From the NCBI GenBank assembly GCA_013001965.1, contig JABDLA010000097.1:1-42685 (forward strand): 42,685 bases of DNA. Reading direction: 5' to 3'. A program made the position numbers and the translations under genes. The notes under the pieces were generated by a model that searched no databases, was not told where the DNA came from, and was given only the letters and a program-made list of their open reading frames with translations. How positions within the stretch are numbered: position 1 is the first letter of the stretch; every line of letters begins with the position of its first letter. This stretch comes from Flavobacteriaceae bacterium. Its GTDB lineage: Bacteria > Bacteroidota > Bacteroidia > Flavobacteriales > Flavobacteriaceae. This document shows, piece by piece, positions 33,825 to 42,685 of this stretch.

Positions 33825-35678
33825 TTAATTCTTAAGATCATACGCATTGATGGTATTCCCATCGGCTTTAAAGTATAATACGCCTTCAAATTCATCAACT
33901 TCATACATGGGTTTTTTATCCTTGACCAATATTTCCTTCAGGGTCTCGCCAGAATCCTTATCAACTTTTATCAGTCCAACTCCGCCATCAATTTTGGTCA
34001 ATATGAATGAAGCATTGGCTGTTGCCTTCGTGGCCTTGAATCGCTTCGCTAATTCCTGAAATCCGGCATCAGCTACAGCTGCAAAATTTTCGGCATTGGC
34101 TTCATGATATTGAACCGTACTGTTATATGGCGGTACTCCGGCACCTTTAAGCATTCCAGCCTGTGCCGAACTCGTGATCGCCACACCTGCCGAAGCGGCT
34201 GTTAATGCGCCTGCCAAAATAGCTCCAAACGCACTTTTTCCGGGTGCTCTGTGATAAACATGATTAGATTCTTTACCGTCAAAATCTAGCCAGATCATAT
34301 TCTGATCTGAAGACAACAAAATGGCATTTTCTCTTATTTCAATGCTTTGAGCCGCCTCTTTTCCTTCAAAATTTAATTCATTATTGATGAGCTCATAACT
34401 GCCATCATTTCCATTGACAGTATATAACCCATCCTTACAGCTCATAAGGAACTGCCCTCTTTTTTCATCAAATGCCGAAGCTACAGCCTCAGACCGCTTA
34501 TACTTGATCGGCTTTCCAAATACAGATTCGCCTGAATTCATATCAATAATATCGGCATCACTTTCTGAAATATAAATGACCCCTTTTGGTACACGTGCCA
34601 TGAGTTGAATATTGGCTCCGGTCTTTAAGGGTTTTTTCCATTGAGGAACCCCATCAAAACTAATTTTGTTGATTCCACCTGATCCTATTCCAAATAGAAT
34701 ACCGTCATTTTCAACATAAAAGTGACTGACATAGCCTTTTGTTTTTGGTGATTTGTCCCATAGATCTGCTCCGGTGTTAGTGTCTAATAAATAGATCTTT
34801 GACTGGCTCTTGGCTGAAGCCAGTTTTCCCAAACCTTTTTTGCCACTATTATCAACATTGCACACAACGGCAAGTCCGGCTGGCGTAAATTCATAGCGCG
34901 CCAAATTTCCTTTCAATTTATTGCCTTCCGCCCATAGAAGATTTCCAGATGTACCATCGATCTTATAAACAACGGTATTTCCCCCTTTGGTTCGAAATGC
35001 ATAGATTTCATTGTTTTCGTCATTACTGGATATACGTGTTGCATTCTTAACTTCGGCTGTCCATTTCTCACTACCGGAACCAAGGTCGTAGGCCGTCACG
35101 TTCTTCATACCCGGAATGATGATCGTATTGCCTTTGACATCCGGAACCCCCACCATGATGTTTGATGCTTTACGCTTAAATATATTAACCAGTTTTGCGG
35201 TTTTCATATCATAAAGACCAACGCCCTGAGTGTATTTACCACCACCATCTTTATGCATTCCATTCACTACGAACATCATTTCAGGATAAATGAAATAGCG
35301 GCTTGTTACTCCGTTTTGCCAATCTTCGGCCTTAGAGTCAAATATGATCTTTCCTTTTACGATATCAACCACAACCGTATGATTAAATAAGCCTCGGGGT
35401 TTAATGATGAGATAAGGGGTGTTGGGTACAGGTTCAAGATGCTCTTCTTTGACATTTTTAACCCGATCAAATTTGAAATGCAATTCGCTCTGATTAGGTT
35501 TTATTCCAACCAGGGCTTCTCCGGTTGAAGCTACCAATACTCCCGAATCAGATAGCATCATCCATTTTACATTTCCATCAAAATGATATTGATTTGTGGG
35601 CTCCTGAGCTACAGCAAAGGTCGTTCCTATTAATAAAACGACCATTACTGCATGCTTTAAGTGACTTAAAGTTTTCAT
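33825..35678 (-). CDS. Secreted PQQ-like beta-propeller protein
   Basis: A 617-residue exported protein. After a signal peptide (VMVVLLIGTTFAVAQ) come many propeller strands with the PQQ-like/Trp pattern, such as YDLGSGSEKWTAEV, GTSGNLLWAEGNKL and TNTGADLWDKSPKT. No catalytic motif is seen, so it probably acts in binding or scaffolding. Near residues 475-510 an Ala/Gly-rich hydrophobic insert (FGAILAGALTAASAGVAI) interrupts the propeller. It follows the lipoprotein by nine bases and precedes the MORN gene by 66, so they are probably expressed together. Function unknown. Confidence 0.82.
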   Translation of the reverse strand: MKTLSHLKHAVMVVLLIGTTFAVAQEPTNQYHFDGNVKWMMLSDSGVLVASTGEALVGIKPNQSELHFKFDRVKNVKEEHLEPVPNTPYLIIKPRGLFNHTVVVDIVKGKIIFDSKAEDWQNGVTSRYFIYPEMMFVVNGMHKDGGGKYTQGVGLYDMKTAKLVNIFKRKASNIMVGVPDVKGNTIIIPGMKNVTAYDLGSGSEKWTAEVKNATRISSNDENNEIYAFRTKGGNTVVYKIDGTSGNLLWAEGNKLKGNLARYEFTPAGLAVVCNVDNSGKKGLGKLASAKSQSKIYLLDTNTGADLWDKSPKTKGYVSHFYVENDGILFGIGSGGINKISFDGVPQWKKPLKTGANIQLMARVPKGVIYISESDADIIDMNSGESVFGKPIKYKRSEAVASAFDEKRGQFLMSCKDGLYTVNGNDGSYELINNELNFEGKEAAQSIEIRENAILLSSDQNMIWLDFDGKESNHVYHRAPGKSAFGAILAGALTAASAGVAITSSAQAGMLKGAGVPPYNSTVQYHEANAENFAAVADAGFQELAKRFKATKATANASFILTKIDGGVGLIKVDKDSGETLKEILVKDKKPMYEVDEFEGVLYFKADGNTINAYDLKN

Positions 35679-35687
35679 GTTTTATTT

Positions 35688-36203
35688 TTATAAAGATTGT
35701 TTCGTTAAATTAAAAGCACCTTCTGTAAGCACCTTCATTGACATGTCATTGGCATTTTGCCCTGAAAATTCAAAGGTTCCTTCAATGCTATTAGACATTT
35801 CAGAAGTTATGGTCACAGTTCCCGCTGCGGTTCCATCAAAGGGCGCCGTCCAGGACTGAGTATTCATTGGATTGTTAATATCGGCTTCGATATAATTTGC
35901 GATGTGTAAAATCAATGGATCGGTTCCAGTGAACTCATACGTTCCTTCACCAGTGTATCCAAAAATTGTCATGACAATTGATTTTCCATCGGCATCATTC
36001 CCCTGGATTATGAGATTGCCATTTGCCAGAGTAGCAATGGATGTCATATCTAATGAAGTGAAACTATTGCCGTCAACTTTGGCCTCGATAGTTCCGGCAG
36101 CAGCATTATTGTTGTTATCAGTATCGTCGTTGGTCGAACAGGCCGTAAGACTTACTATGGACAGGGCCATAATAAGTAATATGACTGGATTGAGCTTTCT
36201 CAT
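35688..36203 (-). CDS. Small Bacteroidota lipoprotein
   Basis: A 171-residue lipoprotein. The signal peptide ends in a lipobox (SIVSLTACS) followed by an Asp/Asn-rich tether (TNDDTDNNNN). The mature part is a beta-rich domain (AGTIEAKVDGNSFTSLD and GEGTYEFTGTDP, ending GAFNLTK), resembling the DUF6252-type outer-membrane lipoproteins of Flavobacteria. I start it at ATG 36203; the track start at 36263 precedes the signal peptide. It is likely first in the run with the PQQ-like and MORN genes. Function unknown. Confidence 0.82.
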   Translation of the reverse strand: MRKLNPVILLIMALSIVSLTACSTNDDTDNNNNAAAGTIEAKVDGNSFTSLDMTSIATLANGNLIIQGNDADGKSIVMTIFGYTGEGTYEFTGTDPLILHIANYIEADINNPMNTQSWTAPFDGTAAGTVTITSEMSNSIEGTFEFSGQNANDMSMKVLTEGAFNLTKQSL

Positions 36204-36276
36204 TGTAAAAAATTTTATGATTAATATGATTACAAAATTGAGAAATAAACAATTTCTGTTCAATACGATGATTTAC

Positions 36277-36292
36277 GTATTTTTTGAAATAC
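36277..36292. promoter_or_regulatory. Short inverted repeat upstream of the lipoprotein gene
   Basis: GTATTT and AAATAC form 6-base arms around TTTG, 73 bases before the lipoprotein start. Together with the preceding TTTAC it repeats the TTTACGTATTT found in the inverted repeat between kinase and regulator, so both might be sites for the same regulator. The 139-base gap between alaS and the lipoprotein gene shows nothing else I can name. Confidence 0.3.
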
Positions 36293-36342
36293 AATGAAAT
36301 AATAGCACCTTAGAATTCGATGAAAGTTTTGATCAGATGACC

Positions 36343-38958
36343 TTAGTTCAGGTAGTTGATGGCTTCTTTTAGAGCCGTTTTTAAACCATCGGGGTTTTTT
36401 CCACCGGCTGTTGCGTAGAAGGGTTGGCCACCGCCACCGCCATGAATGTGTTTTCCCAGTTCCCTGACGATTTGACCCGCATTCAAATTTCGTTCACTAA
36501 CCAATTCCTTGGAAATAAAGCAGGACAGAAGCGCTTTACCGTTTTGATTGGCTCCAAATAGAACGAAAAGATTATCCACCTCCTTAGAGAGATCGAAGGC
36601 AAGATCCTTCAGACTTGCCGCATCAAGGTCTACTTCTTTTGCCAGAAACTGAACCCCATTTACTTCTTGAAGTTCTTTCAGGAGATCTCCTTTAAGATTT
36701 CTGGCTTTATCCTTTTGCAGGCTTTCGATCTGCTTTTTTAAAAGCGCATTTTCTTCTTGCAAATCAGCAACAGCTTTAACGGGATTTTTTGCGTTGTTCA
36801 AGAGATCCCTGATCTCAAACAGAGAACGGTTATTTTCAAAGTAGAAATCTTTAACCGCATCGTAAGTGATGGCCTCTATGCGACGAATTCCCGCAGCAAT
36901 GGCACTTTCGGAGCGAATTTTGAAATGCCAAATATCACTTGTATTGGAAACATGGGTGCCACCACATAATTCTATCGATTGACCAAATCGAATTGTTCGG
37001 ACAGCATCACCGTATTTCTCACCAAATAAAGCCATAGCCCCTTCTTGCATTGCTTGCTCCATTGGAATATCCCTTTTTTCTTCCAAAGCTAACTTGCCAT
37101 CAATACGAGCATTGACAAAATTCTCAACATCCCGAAGTTCTTCTGTTGTTAGTTTTGCGAAATGAGAAAAATCAAATCGTAAATACTTCGAATGCACGGC
37201 AGAGCCCTTTTGCTCGACATGATCCCCTAAAACTTCTCGTAGCGCCTGATGCAATAAATGGGTTGCGGTGTGATTACAGGCTGTTCTGAAGCGTTGTTTT
37301 TCATCAACAACGGCTTTAAAAGATTCATTTAAATGCTTCGGTAAGTTTTTAGCGAAATGAATAATGACATTATTTTCTTTTTTCGTATCCAAAATATAAA
37401 CCACATCGCCATGCTCATCTTCCAAATAGCCTTTGTCTCCAACCTGGCCACCACCTTCGGGATAAAATGGGGTTAAATTAAATACGAGCTGGAACATTTC
37501 ACCATCTTTCTTAGAGACGATTTTACGATAACGTGTTATTTTCACCTGAGCTTCTAAAGCCTCATAGCCCACAAATTCCTGGTCGGCATCTTCATATAAG
37601 ACCGTCCAATCGTCAGTACTGACCTCACTTGCAGCACGAGATCGGTCTTTTTGTTTTTTTAATTCCTTATTAAATCCATCTTCATCCAGTGAAAGCCCCT
37701 TTTCATTCAAAATCAATGCTGTCAGATCTATTGGAAAACCATAGGTGTCATACAACTCGAAGGCTTTATCGCCTGAAATTTCCTCTCCCTTTGCATCAGC
37801 AATGATACGATCCAATAACAATAATCCCTGATCAAGCGTTCTTAAAAATGATGCTTCCTCTTCCTTTATAACGTTCTCTATAAGTTGCTTTTGATTCTTA
37901 ATTTCTGGAAAAGCTGATCCCATCTTTTTGCTGAGGACTTCTACAATTCGGTAAATGAATGGTTCTTTTTTATCCAGAAAGGTGAAGCCATAACGAATAG
38001 CCCGTCTCAAAATTCGTCGAATCACATAACCTGCGCCGTTATTGCTTGGTAATTGGCCGTCGGCAACTGAAAATGCAACCGCCCTGACATGATCAGCAAC
38101 GACTCGAATGGCAACATCAACTTCATCATTCTTGCCATATTCCTTGTTGGTCAAAGTCTCGATTTCTCGAATTATTGGCGTGAACACATCGGTGTCATAA
38201 TTTGATTTCACATCCTGAAGAACCATACATAAGCGTTCAAATCCCATTCCTGTATCGATATGCTTTTCAGGCAGGTTTTCCAACTGACCGTTCGCCTTTC
38301 GATTATATTGAATAAATACCAGGTTCCAAATTTCAACGACCAAAGGATGATCCTGATTCACAAGTTCATGCCCTGCTTGTTTTGCCTTTTCTTCCGGTGA
38401 TCGGATATCGACATGAATCTCGCTACAAGGGCCACATGGTCCCTGATCGCCCATTTCCCAGAAATTGTCTTTCTTATCGCCCATCAAGATGCGGTCCTCA
38501 GGAACAATTTCCTTCCAGAAATCATAAGCTTCCTGGTCAATGGAAAGATTATCGGCATCATCACTGCCTTCAAAAACTGTTACATAAAGGATGTTTTTGT
38601 CTATGCCATAGACTTCGGTTAATAATTCCCAGGCCCAGGCAATGGCCTCTTTCTTAAAATAATCACCAAAGCTCCAATTCCCCAGCATTTCAAATAAGGT
38701 ATGGTGGTACGTATCATAGCCTACTTCTTCCAGATCATTATGCTTGCCCGAAACACGAAGACATTTTTGGGTATCGGCGATCCTGTTCTTCTTAGGTTTT
38801 GCATTGCCAAGAAAATACTCCTTAAAAGGTGCCATCCCAGAATTTACGAACATAAGGGTAGGGTCATTTTTTAAGACCATTGGTGCTGAAGGCACAATAA
38901 GATGTTTCTTTGTTTTGAAGAACTCTAAAAATTTATCTCGAACCTCTTGGGATCTCAT
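36343..38958 (-). CDS. alaS: Alanyl-tRNA synthetase
   Basis: Charges tRNA-Ala with alanine and edits mischarged Ser/Gly. The product has 871 residues, nearly the same as E. coli AlaS (876). The class II catalytic domain starts [20 protein letters not shown] and [15 protein letters not shown]. The editing domain has the zinc motif HTATHLL and [11 protein letters not shown], and the C-terminal DHHA1/C-Ala region contains the glycine-rich [15 protein letters not shown]. All domains are intact. The divergent neighbour is an M23 peptidase, 130 bases away. Confidence 0.98.
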   Translation of the reverse strand: MRSQEVRDKFLEFFKTKKHLIVPSAPMVLKNDPTLMFVNSGMAPFKEYFLGNAKPKKNRIADTQKCLRVSGKHNDLEEVGYDTYHHTLFEMLGNWSFGDYFKKEAIAWAWELLTEVYGIDKNILYVTVFEGSDDADNLSIDQEAYDFWKEIVPEDRILMGDKKDNFWEMGDQGPCGPCSEIHVDIRSPEEKAKQAGHELVNQDHPLVVEIWNLVFIQYNRKANGQLENLPEKHIDTGMGFERLCMVLQDVKSNYDTDVFTPIIREIETLTNKEYGKNDEVDVAIRVVADHVRAVAFSVADGQLPSNNGAGYVIRRILRRAIRYGFTFLDKKEPFIYRIVEVLSKKMGSAFPEIKNQKQLIENVIKEEEASFLRTLDQGLLLLDRIIADAKGEEISGDKAFELYDTYGFPIDLTALILNEKGLSLDEDGFNKELKKQKDRSRAASEVSTDDWTVLYEDADQEFVGYEALEAQVKITRYRKIVSKKDGEMFQLVFNLTPFYPEGGGQVGDKGYLEDEHGDVVYILDTKKENNVIIHFAKNLPKHLNESFKAVVDEKQRFRTACNHTATHLLHQALREVLGDHVEQKGSAVHSKYLRFDFSHFAKLTTEELRDVENFVNARIDGKLALEEKRDIPMEQAMQEGAMALFGEKYGDAVRTIRFGQSIELCGGTHVSNTSDIWHFKIRSESAIAAGIRRIEAITYDAVKDFYFENNRSLFEIRDLLNNAKNPVKAVADLQEENALLKKQIESLQKDKARNLKGDLLKELQEVNGVQFLAKEVDLDAASLKDLAFDLSKEVDNLFVLFGANQNGKALLSCFISKELVSERNLNAGQIVRELGKHIHGGGGGQPFYATAGGKNPDGLKTALKEAINYLN

Positions 38959-39088
38959 ACTGAGTTGTTAAAAATCTTGTTCCTGTTAAATTACTTTAAA
39001 TGTGAAACAATTTATATATTTGTTCGTTGTTCTAATATTCTGTAGATTGATAACAGAATGCAATGGCAAAAATAGAACTTTTTAAGTT

Positions 39089-40060
39089 ATGTCTAAAGTA
39101 AAATATTATTACGATCCGGAAACGCTCTCCTATAGAAAAATAGAGCGTAGAAAGCGCACCACGCTTAAATATTTTAGTGTGTTTTTACTGGGGTCGGCTT
39201 TATTCGGATTCTTATTTGTCCTCATAGGAAGTTATTACCTGGAATCACCCAAGGAAAAAGCTTTGGCACGCGAACTTCAAAACCTGGAATTACAATACGA
39301 ATTGCTGGATAAAAAAATGGACGAAGCCGAAGCGGTTCTGGCCAATATTGAAGAACGTGATAATGCCATATACAGACTTTATTTTGAAGCCAACCCTATT
39401 CCTGAAGAGCAACGAAGAGCCGGTTTTGGTGGTATTAATCGCTATGAGAAATTTGAAGGCTATGAGAATTCAAAATTGATCATTGAAGCAAATCGCCGCT
39501 TGGATATCATTCAAAAGCAAATCGTAGTGCAGTCCAAATCTCTGGATGAAATTGCGATTTTAGCTGAAGATAAGGAGAAATTCCTGTCCTCTATACCCGC
39601 CATTCAGCCCGTTAAAGGTGAAGATCTCACTCGTATGGCTTCCGGATACGGACAACGTATCGATCCATTTACAAAGGCTAGGAAGTTCCACTTCGGAATG
39701 GATTTTACGGCACCAAGGGGGACTCCTATTTATGCCTCGGGTGACGGTGTCGTAAAGCGCGCAGACGGGAGTGCATCAGGCTATGGAAAACATATAAGAA
39801 TTGATCATGGATTTGGTTATGTGAGCTTATATGCCCACTTATACAAATATAATGTCAGAAAGAATCAAAAAGTTAAACGCGGTGATCTCATCGGCTTTGT
39901 TGGAAGCACCGGACGTTCGGAAGCTCCTCATTTACATTATGAGATCTTTAAGGACGGCGAACGAATAAACCCGATCAATTTCTATTATGGCAATCTTTCA
40001 GCAAAAGAATTCAGTGAACTTCTCAATATGGCATCTTTAGAAAATCAATCTCTCGACTAA
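39089..40060 (+). CDS. M23 family metallopeptidase, membrane-anchored
   Basis: A 323-residue cell wall peptidase of the LytM/M23 family, cutting or regulating cutting of peptidoglycan peptides. Residues 30-50 form a membrane anchor (YFSVFLLGSALFGFLFVLIG), followed by a coiled coil (about 55-85) and the C-terminal peptidase (about 185-300). Zinc ligands are visible in HFGMDFTAPRGTP and the HxH of EAPHLHYEIFKDG, with YAHLYKY supplying a catalytic His. A TATATTTG sequence at 39015-39022 may be the -7 box. Its stop overlaps the MerR start by one base (TAATG), so the two are translationally coupled. Confidence 0.93.
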   Translation: MSKVKYYYDPETLSYRKIERRKRTTLKYFSVFLLGSALFGFLFVLIGSYYLESPKEKALARELQNLELQYELLDKKMDEAEAVLANIEERDNAIYRLYFEANPIPEEQRRAGFGGINRYEKFEGYENSKLIIEANRRLDIIQKQIVVQSKSLDEIAILAEDKEKFLSSIPAIQPVKGEDLTRMASGYGQRIDPFTKARKFHFGMDFTAPRGTPIYASGDGVVKRADGSASGYGKHIRIDHGFGYVSLYAHLYKYNVRKNQKVKRGDLIGFVGSTGRSEAPHLHYEIFKDGERINPINFYYGNLSAKEFSELLNMASLENQSLD

Positions 40061-40389
40061 TGCATATCGATCTTCCAGAAAAACGCTACTACGGAATTGG
40101 AGAGGTTGCAAAAGCCTTCGGTGTAAATACATCTTTAATTCGGTTTTGGGAGAAAGAATTTGATGCTATAAAACCAAAGAAAAATGCCAAAGGCAATCGT
40201 AAGTTCACACCTGAAGACATTAAAAATCTCAAGTTCATTTATCATTTAGTAAAAGAACGTGGATTCACCTTAGAGGGTGCAAAAACGCATCTGAAAGAAG
40301 AAAAGAAACAATCCCTAAGCAATTTTGAGATCATTGAAAAGCTTGAAGACATCAAGCATCAATTGGTTAAAATGAAAAATCAACTTTAA
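40060..40389 (+). CDS. MerR family transcriptional regulator
   Basis: A 109-residue protein consisting almost entirely of a MerR-type winged helix (KRYYGIGEVAKAFGVNTSLIRFWEKEFDAIKP) with a short helical tail. The effector-binding domain found in metal or drug sensors is absent, so this is the small MerR subgroup common next to M23 peptidases in Flavobacteria. It starts within the stop of the peptidase gene and is followed, 12 bases on, by LemA. Targets are unknown. Confidence 0.92.
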   Translation: MHIDLPEKRYYGIGEVAKAFGVNTSLIRFWEKEFDAIKPKKNAKGNRKFTPEDIKNLKFIYHLVKERGFTLEGAKTHLKEEKKQSLSNFEIIEKLEDIKHQLVKMKNQL

Positions 40390-40401
40390 AAATAAACACA
40401 T

Positions 40402-41001
40402 ATGAAAAAATGGTTAATCCCGGTAATAGTCATTGCCGTTGTTGTATTCGGATTATACTCATGGGGAAAAAGTTTTAATAACGAAGCGGTTACTTTAAAA
40501 GAAACAGCTTCAAAGAGCTGGGGAGATGTTGAAAGCAGTTATCAAAGACGAAATGACCTTATTGGAAACTTGGTTAAGACCGTACAGGGCGCCGCCGATT
40601 TCGAGAAGAGTACTTTAGAAGCTGTAATCAAGGCGCGTAGTGAAGCTACCAAAACAACGATAGACCCATCCAATATCACACCCGAGGACCTGGCAGCCTT
40701 CAACCAGGCTCAAAGTGGCTTGAGCAGTGCACTCTCACGTTTATTGGTCACTGTGGAACGCTATCCGGATATAAAAGCCAACCAGAATTTCTTAGAATTA
40801 CAGTCGCAGTTGGAAGGTACCGAAAACCGCATTAATGTCGCCAGGGATCGTTTCAATGAAGCGGTTGAACCCTATAATAAACATGTAAAAACATTTCCCA
40901 ATGTTCTGCTGGCAGGCATCTTAAATTTTGATGCTATGGATTACTATAAAGCTGAAGCCGGTAGTGAAACTGCGCCTGATGTGGATTTTGATTTTAACTA
41001 A
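40402..41001 (+). CDS. LemA family protein
   Basis: A 199-residue protein anchored by an N-terminal hydrophobic segment (LIPVIVIAVVVFGLYSWG), then the long helical LemA domain: KSWGDVESSYQRRNDLIGNL, ALSRLLVTVERYPDIKANQNF and a conserved late block ENRINVARDRFNEAVEPYN. LemA proteins are membrane-associated with poorly known function and often sit beside TPM-domain proteins, as here: two TPM genes follow at five bases and zero bases spacing. Confidence 0.95.
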   Translation: MKKWLIPVIVIAVVVFGLYSWGKSFNNEAVTLKETASKSWGDVESSYQRRNDLIGNLVKTVQGAADFEKSTLEAVIKARSEATKTTIDPSNITPEDLAAFNQAQSGLSSALSRLLVTVERYPDIKANQNFLELQSQLEGTENRINVARDRFNEAVEPYNKHVKTFPNVLLAGILNFDAMDYYKAEAGSETAPDVDFDFN

Positions 41002-41006
41002 TCATC

Positions 41007-41447
41007 ATGCTTAATTCCATTGAAGAATTTTTATCAGCCACTGAAGAAAAACAGGTCATTGAGGCCATACGAACCGCCGAATTAAATACTTCCGGTGAAA
41101 TACGAGTTCATTTGGAAGGCTCATGTCAAGGGAATTCATACGAACGTGCTCTTGAGGTTTTTTCAATTTTGAAAATGGACAATACCAAACTGCAGAACGC
41201 TGTGCTAATTTATGTCGCCGTTCATGATCATAGCTTTACTATTTGTGGTGATGAGGGTATCAACCTTGTGGTCCCTAATGATTTTTGGGATAGTACAAAA
41301 GACATCATAGAACAGCATTTTAGGAAGAAGGAATTTTCACAGGGCCTGGTAGCAGGCATAATAAAAGTTGGAGAACAACTTAAAGCACATTTTCCATGGG
41401 ATCCAAGAGATCAAAACGAACTTCCAGATTCAATTTCCAAATCCTAG
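41007..41447 (+). CDS. TPM domain protein without signal peptide
   Basis: A 146-residue protein formed by a single TPM (YgcG/TLP18.3/Psb32) domain: IRTAELNTSGEIRVHLEG and a C-terminal helix (FRKKEFSQGLVAGIIKVGEQL). It has neither signal peptide nor membrane segment, unlike the next gene's product. It begins five bases after lemA and its stop is followed immediately by the next ATG. In Flavobacteria LemA and two TPM genes form a conserved trio whose role at the cell envelope is not settled. Confidence 0.9.
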   Translation: MLNSIEEFLSATEEKQVIEAIRTAELNTSGEIRVHLEGSCQGNSYERALEVFSILKMDNTKLQNAVLIYVAVHDHSFTICGDEGINLVVPNDFWDSTKDIIEQHFRKKEFSQGLVAGIIKVGEQLKAHFPWDPRDQNELPDSISKS

Positions 41448-42275
41448 ATGGGCGTCCTAAAAAACATAGTGTTCATTTGCTGTTTGCTTCTGGCAGGCAT
41501 ATACTCGGCTTTTGCGCAATTTGATATACCCGACAAACCCGAGCTACAAACAAGTGTCTACGACTATATCAATTTATTGTCGGCGTCACAGAAAAGTACT
41601 CTTGAAGATAAACTCATCAAATATTCTGATACGACCTCCACGCAGATCGTTATTGCCACCATAGCCACCACCAAAGGCGAAAACATCATGTATTTGGGAG
41701 CACAATGGGCACATAAGTGGGGTATCGGACAAGAAAAAGAAGATAATGGTGTCTTTATATTATTAGCCAGAGATGATCGAAAAATAGCGATTAACACAGG
41801 CTACGGGGTAGAACACTTGCTTACAGATGCCATGTCAAGACGTATCATTGAACGCGATATTATCCCCTACTTTAAGCAGAACGATTACTACGGCGGACTA
41901 AACCGGGGTGCAGATGCTATTTTTGAAGTATTACAAGGAGAATATCAGGGCTCACGTAATACCAAAAGTTCGGATGGAGTCCCTTTTGGATTGATTCTGT
42001 TTTTGTTTTTTGTGTTCATCATTTTCATTATTGCAATAACCAAAAACCATATGGGTGGCGGCAAAGGCGGACGAAAGTTCAGGGACGATGGAACAACCAG
42101 GGACATCATTGAAGCCATTATTCTGAGTAAAGCAGGCCGAGGCGGCTACCGTCGCAGTTCAGGTGGTTTTGGTGGTTTTGGCGGTTCAGGAGGCGGCTTT
42201 AGCAGTGGCGGAGGTTTCGGTGGTGGTTTCGGTGGCGGTGGTTTTGGTGGCGGCGGTGCTTCCGGAGGATGGTAG
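41448..42275 (+). CDS. TPM domain protein with signal peptide, TM and Gly-rich tail (YgcG-like)
   Basis: A 275-residue membrane protein. A signal peptide (IVFICCLLLAGIYSAFAQ) precedes the TPM domain (about 30-160, containing SVYDYINLLSASQKSTLED and NGVFILLARDDRKIAINTGYG). One membrane segment follows near 180-198 (FGLILFLFFVFIIFIIAI), then a basic stretch and an extreme Gly/Ser/Phe-rich tail (GGFGGGFGGGGFGGGG) typical of YgcG-type proteins. Its stop codon lies in the first arm of the inverted repeat at 42272-42299. Confidence 0.92.
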   Translation: MGVLKNIVFICCLLLAGIYSAFAQFDIPDKPELQTSVYDYINLLSASQKSTLEDKLIKYSDTTSTQIVIATIATTKGENIMYLGAQWAHKWGIGQEKEDNGVFILLARDDRKIAINTGYGVEHLLTDAMSRRIIERDIIPYFKQNDYYGGLNRGADAIFEVLQGEYQGSRNTKSSDGVPFGLILFLFFVFIIFIIAITKNHMGGGKGGRKFRDDGTTRDIIEAIILSKAGRGGYRRSSGGFGGFGGSGGGFSSGGGFGGGFGGGGFGGGGASGGW

Positions 42276-42380
42276 TCCTTCGCTAAAGCTACGGACTACA
42301 CTATAACTTTCAGGATTCGCTAAAGCTACGGACTACATTACAACTTCAGAATACGCTAAAGCGTCGGATTACACTAAAAT
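42272..42380. repeat. Three-copy tandem repeat of ~37 bases with inverted-repeat arms
   Basis: The unit CGCTAAAGCTACGGACTACA starts at 42281, 42318 and 42354; the third copy is diverged (CGCTAAAGCGTCGGATTACA). Copies are 37 and 36 bases apart. In front, GTAGTCC (42272-42278) pairs perfectly with GGACTAC (42293-42299), which could fold into a hairpin right at the stop of the TPM gene. The array fills most of the 151-base gap between the TPM gene and the convergent MarR gene. It may serve as a terminator or be a dispersed intergenic repeat family. Confidence 0.75.
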
Positions 42381-42426
42381 TTTAAACTATTTAAATCTTT
42401 GGGGTTGAATAATATACAGCTAGTAA

Positions 42427-42684
42427 TTAAGTCTTAAATGGCTTTAATCTCTCTTCAATTTTTTTCAGGGTTTTTCGCAATTGGAGTTGTTCCAGATCAT
42501 CAAGTGATTCTGAAACTTTACCTATTTTATTATTCAGTCGTTCCATTACAATTTGGGCCGATTGAACGCCTTTTTCGGTTAGAACAACATAATGTTTCCG
42601 TGCATCATTACTATCTTTTTCTCGAAGCACCAAGCCTCGATCTTGCAAGCGCCCGATAAGAGCTGTCATGGCTCCTGAAGTTAG
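42427..42684 (-). CDS. MarR family transcriptional regulator, 5'-truncated by window edge
   Basis: The C-terminal ~85 residues of a MarR regulator; the frame stays open to the window edge (LTSGA before the track ATG), so the true start lies outside. The segment ALIGRLQDRGLVLREKD and SNDARKHYVVLTEKGVQ is the recognition helix and wing of the MarR winged helix, followed by the dimerisation helix. It is convergent with the LemA/TPM cluster. Ligand and targets cannot be judged. Confidence 0.9.
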   Translation of the reverse strand, partial: LTSGAMTALIGRLQDRGLVLREKDSNDARKHYVVLTEKGVQSAQIVMERLNNKIGKVSESLDDLEQLQLRKTLKKIEERLKPFKT

Positions 42685-42685
42685 T

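Noticed and set aside
42281-42380. Short repeats near the right end as a possible CRISPR array.
   Set aside because: Three directly adjacent diverged units with similar, short intervening bases and no cas gene; it is a tandem repeat.

Overview
The window looks like a chromosomal segment of a Bacteroidota bacterium, most likely a marine-type Flavobacteriaceae. The support is indirect: low-to-moderate GC, few Shine-Dalgarno sequences, several TAnnTTTG-like -7 promoter elements, and families typical of that group (DUF4230, an E1 alpha/beta fusion dehydrogenase, TPR-type HisKA_3 kinase, short Bacteroidota lipoprotein, sigma factor with a ZAS-type partner next to gcvP). I found no rRNA, tRNA, CRISPR array, phage or insertion sequence. 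Coding density is very high and no gene-free stretch reaches 300 bases. Genes are cut by the window at both ends (M3 peptidase on the left, MarR regulator on the right).

Layout. 1-6.0 kb: 3' part of an M3 metallopeptidase, an ECF sigma factor with a tiny zinc-motif partner, a UbiA-like membrane protein, and gcvP. 6.0-9.4 kb: a tightly overlapping + strand set (FabH-like ketoacyl synthase, methyltransferase, two tandemly duplicated family 2 glycosyltransferases), probably making an unidentified lipid or glycolipid. 9.4-11.5 kb: minus strand alcohol dehydrogenase and bestrophin-like channel. 11.6-28.3 kb: the centrepiece, a long minus strand phenylacetate degradation locus. Read in the direction of transcription it runs DUF4230, TetR regulator, paaE, paaA, paaB, paaC, paaD, paaG, paaH, paaI, paaJ, an atypical SDR, paaZ, an enoyl-CoA hydratase, paaY, then a 2-oxo acid dehydrogenase E2, a branched-chain-type aminotransferase, and a fused E1 alpha/beta.

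The most interesting point is that two nearly identical 18-base palindromes (16 of 18 bases shared) sit directly before paaE and directly before the E2 gene. Both resemble the PaaR operator consensus I remember from Thermus. No phenylacetate-CoA ligase (paaK) is present in the window. I infer that one TetR repressor controls both sets, and that the aminotransferase plus E1/E2 may turn phenylalanine into phenylacetyl-CoA through phenylpyruvate without a ligase. Branched-chain keto acid oxidation is the main alternative.

28.9-36.3 kb: a Tat-signal aminotransferase on the + strand, then a minus strand run of lipoprotein, PQQ-like propeller, MORN-repeat protein, TPR histidine kinase and NarL-type response regulator. 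36.3-42.7 kb: alaS on the minus strand, then a + strand run of M23 peptidase, MerR regulator, LemA protein and two TPM-domain proteins, a three-copy ~37-base repeat, and a partial MarR gene.
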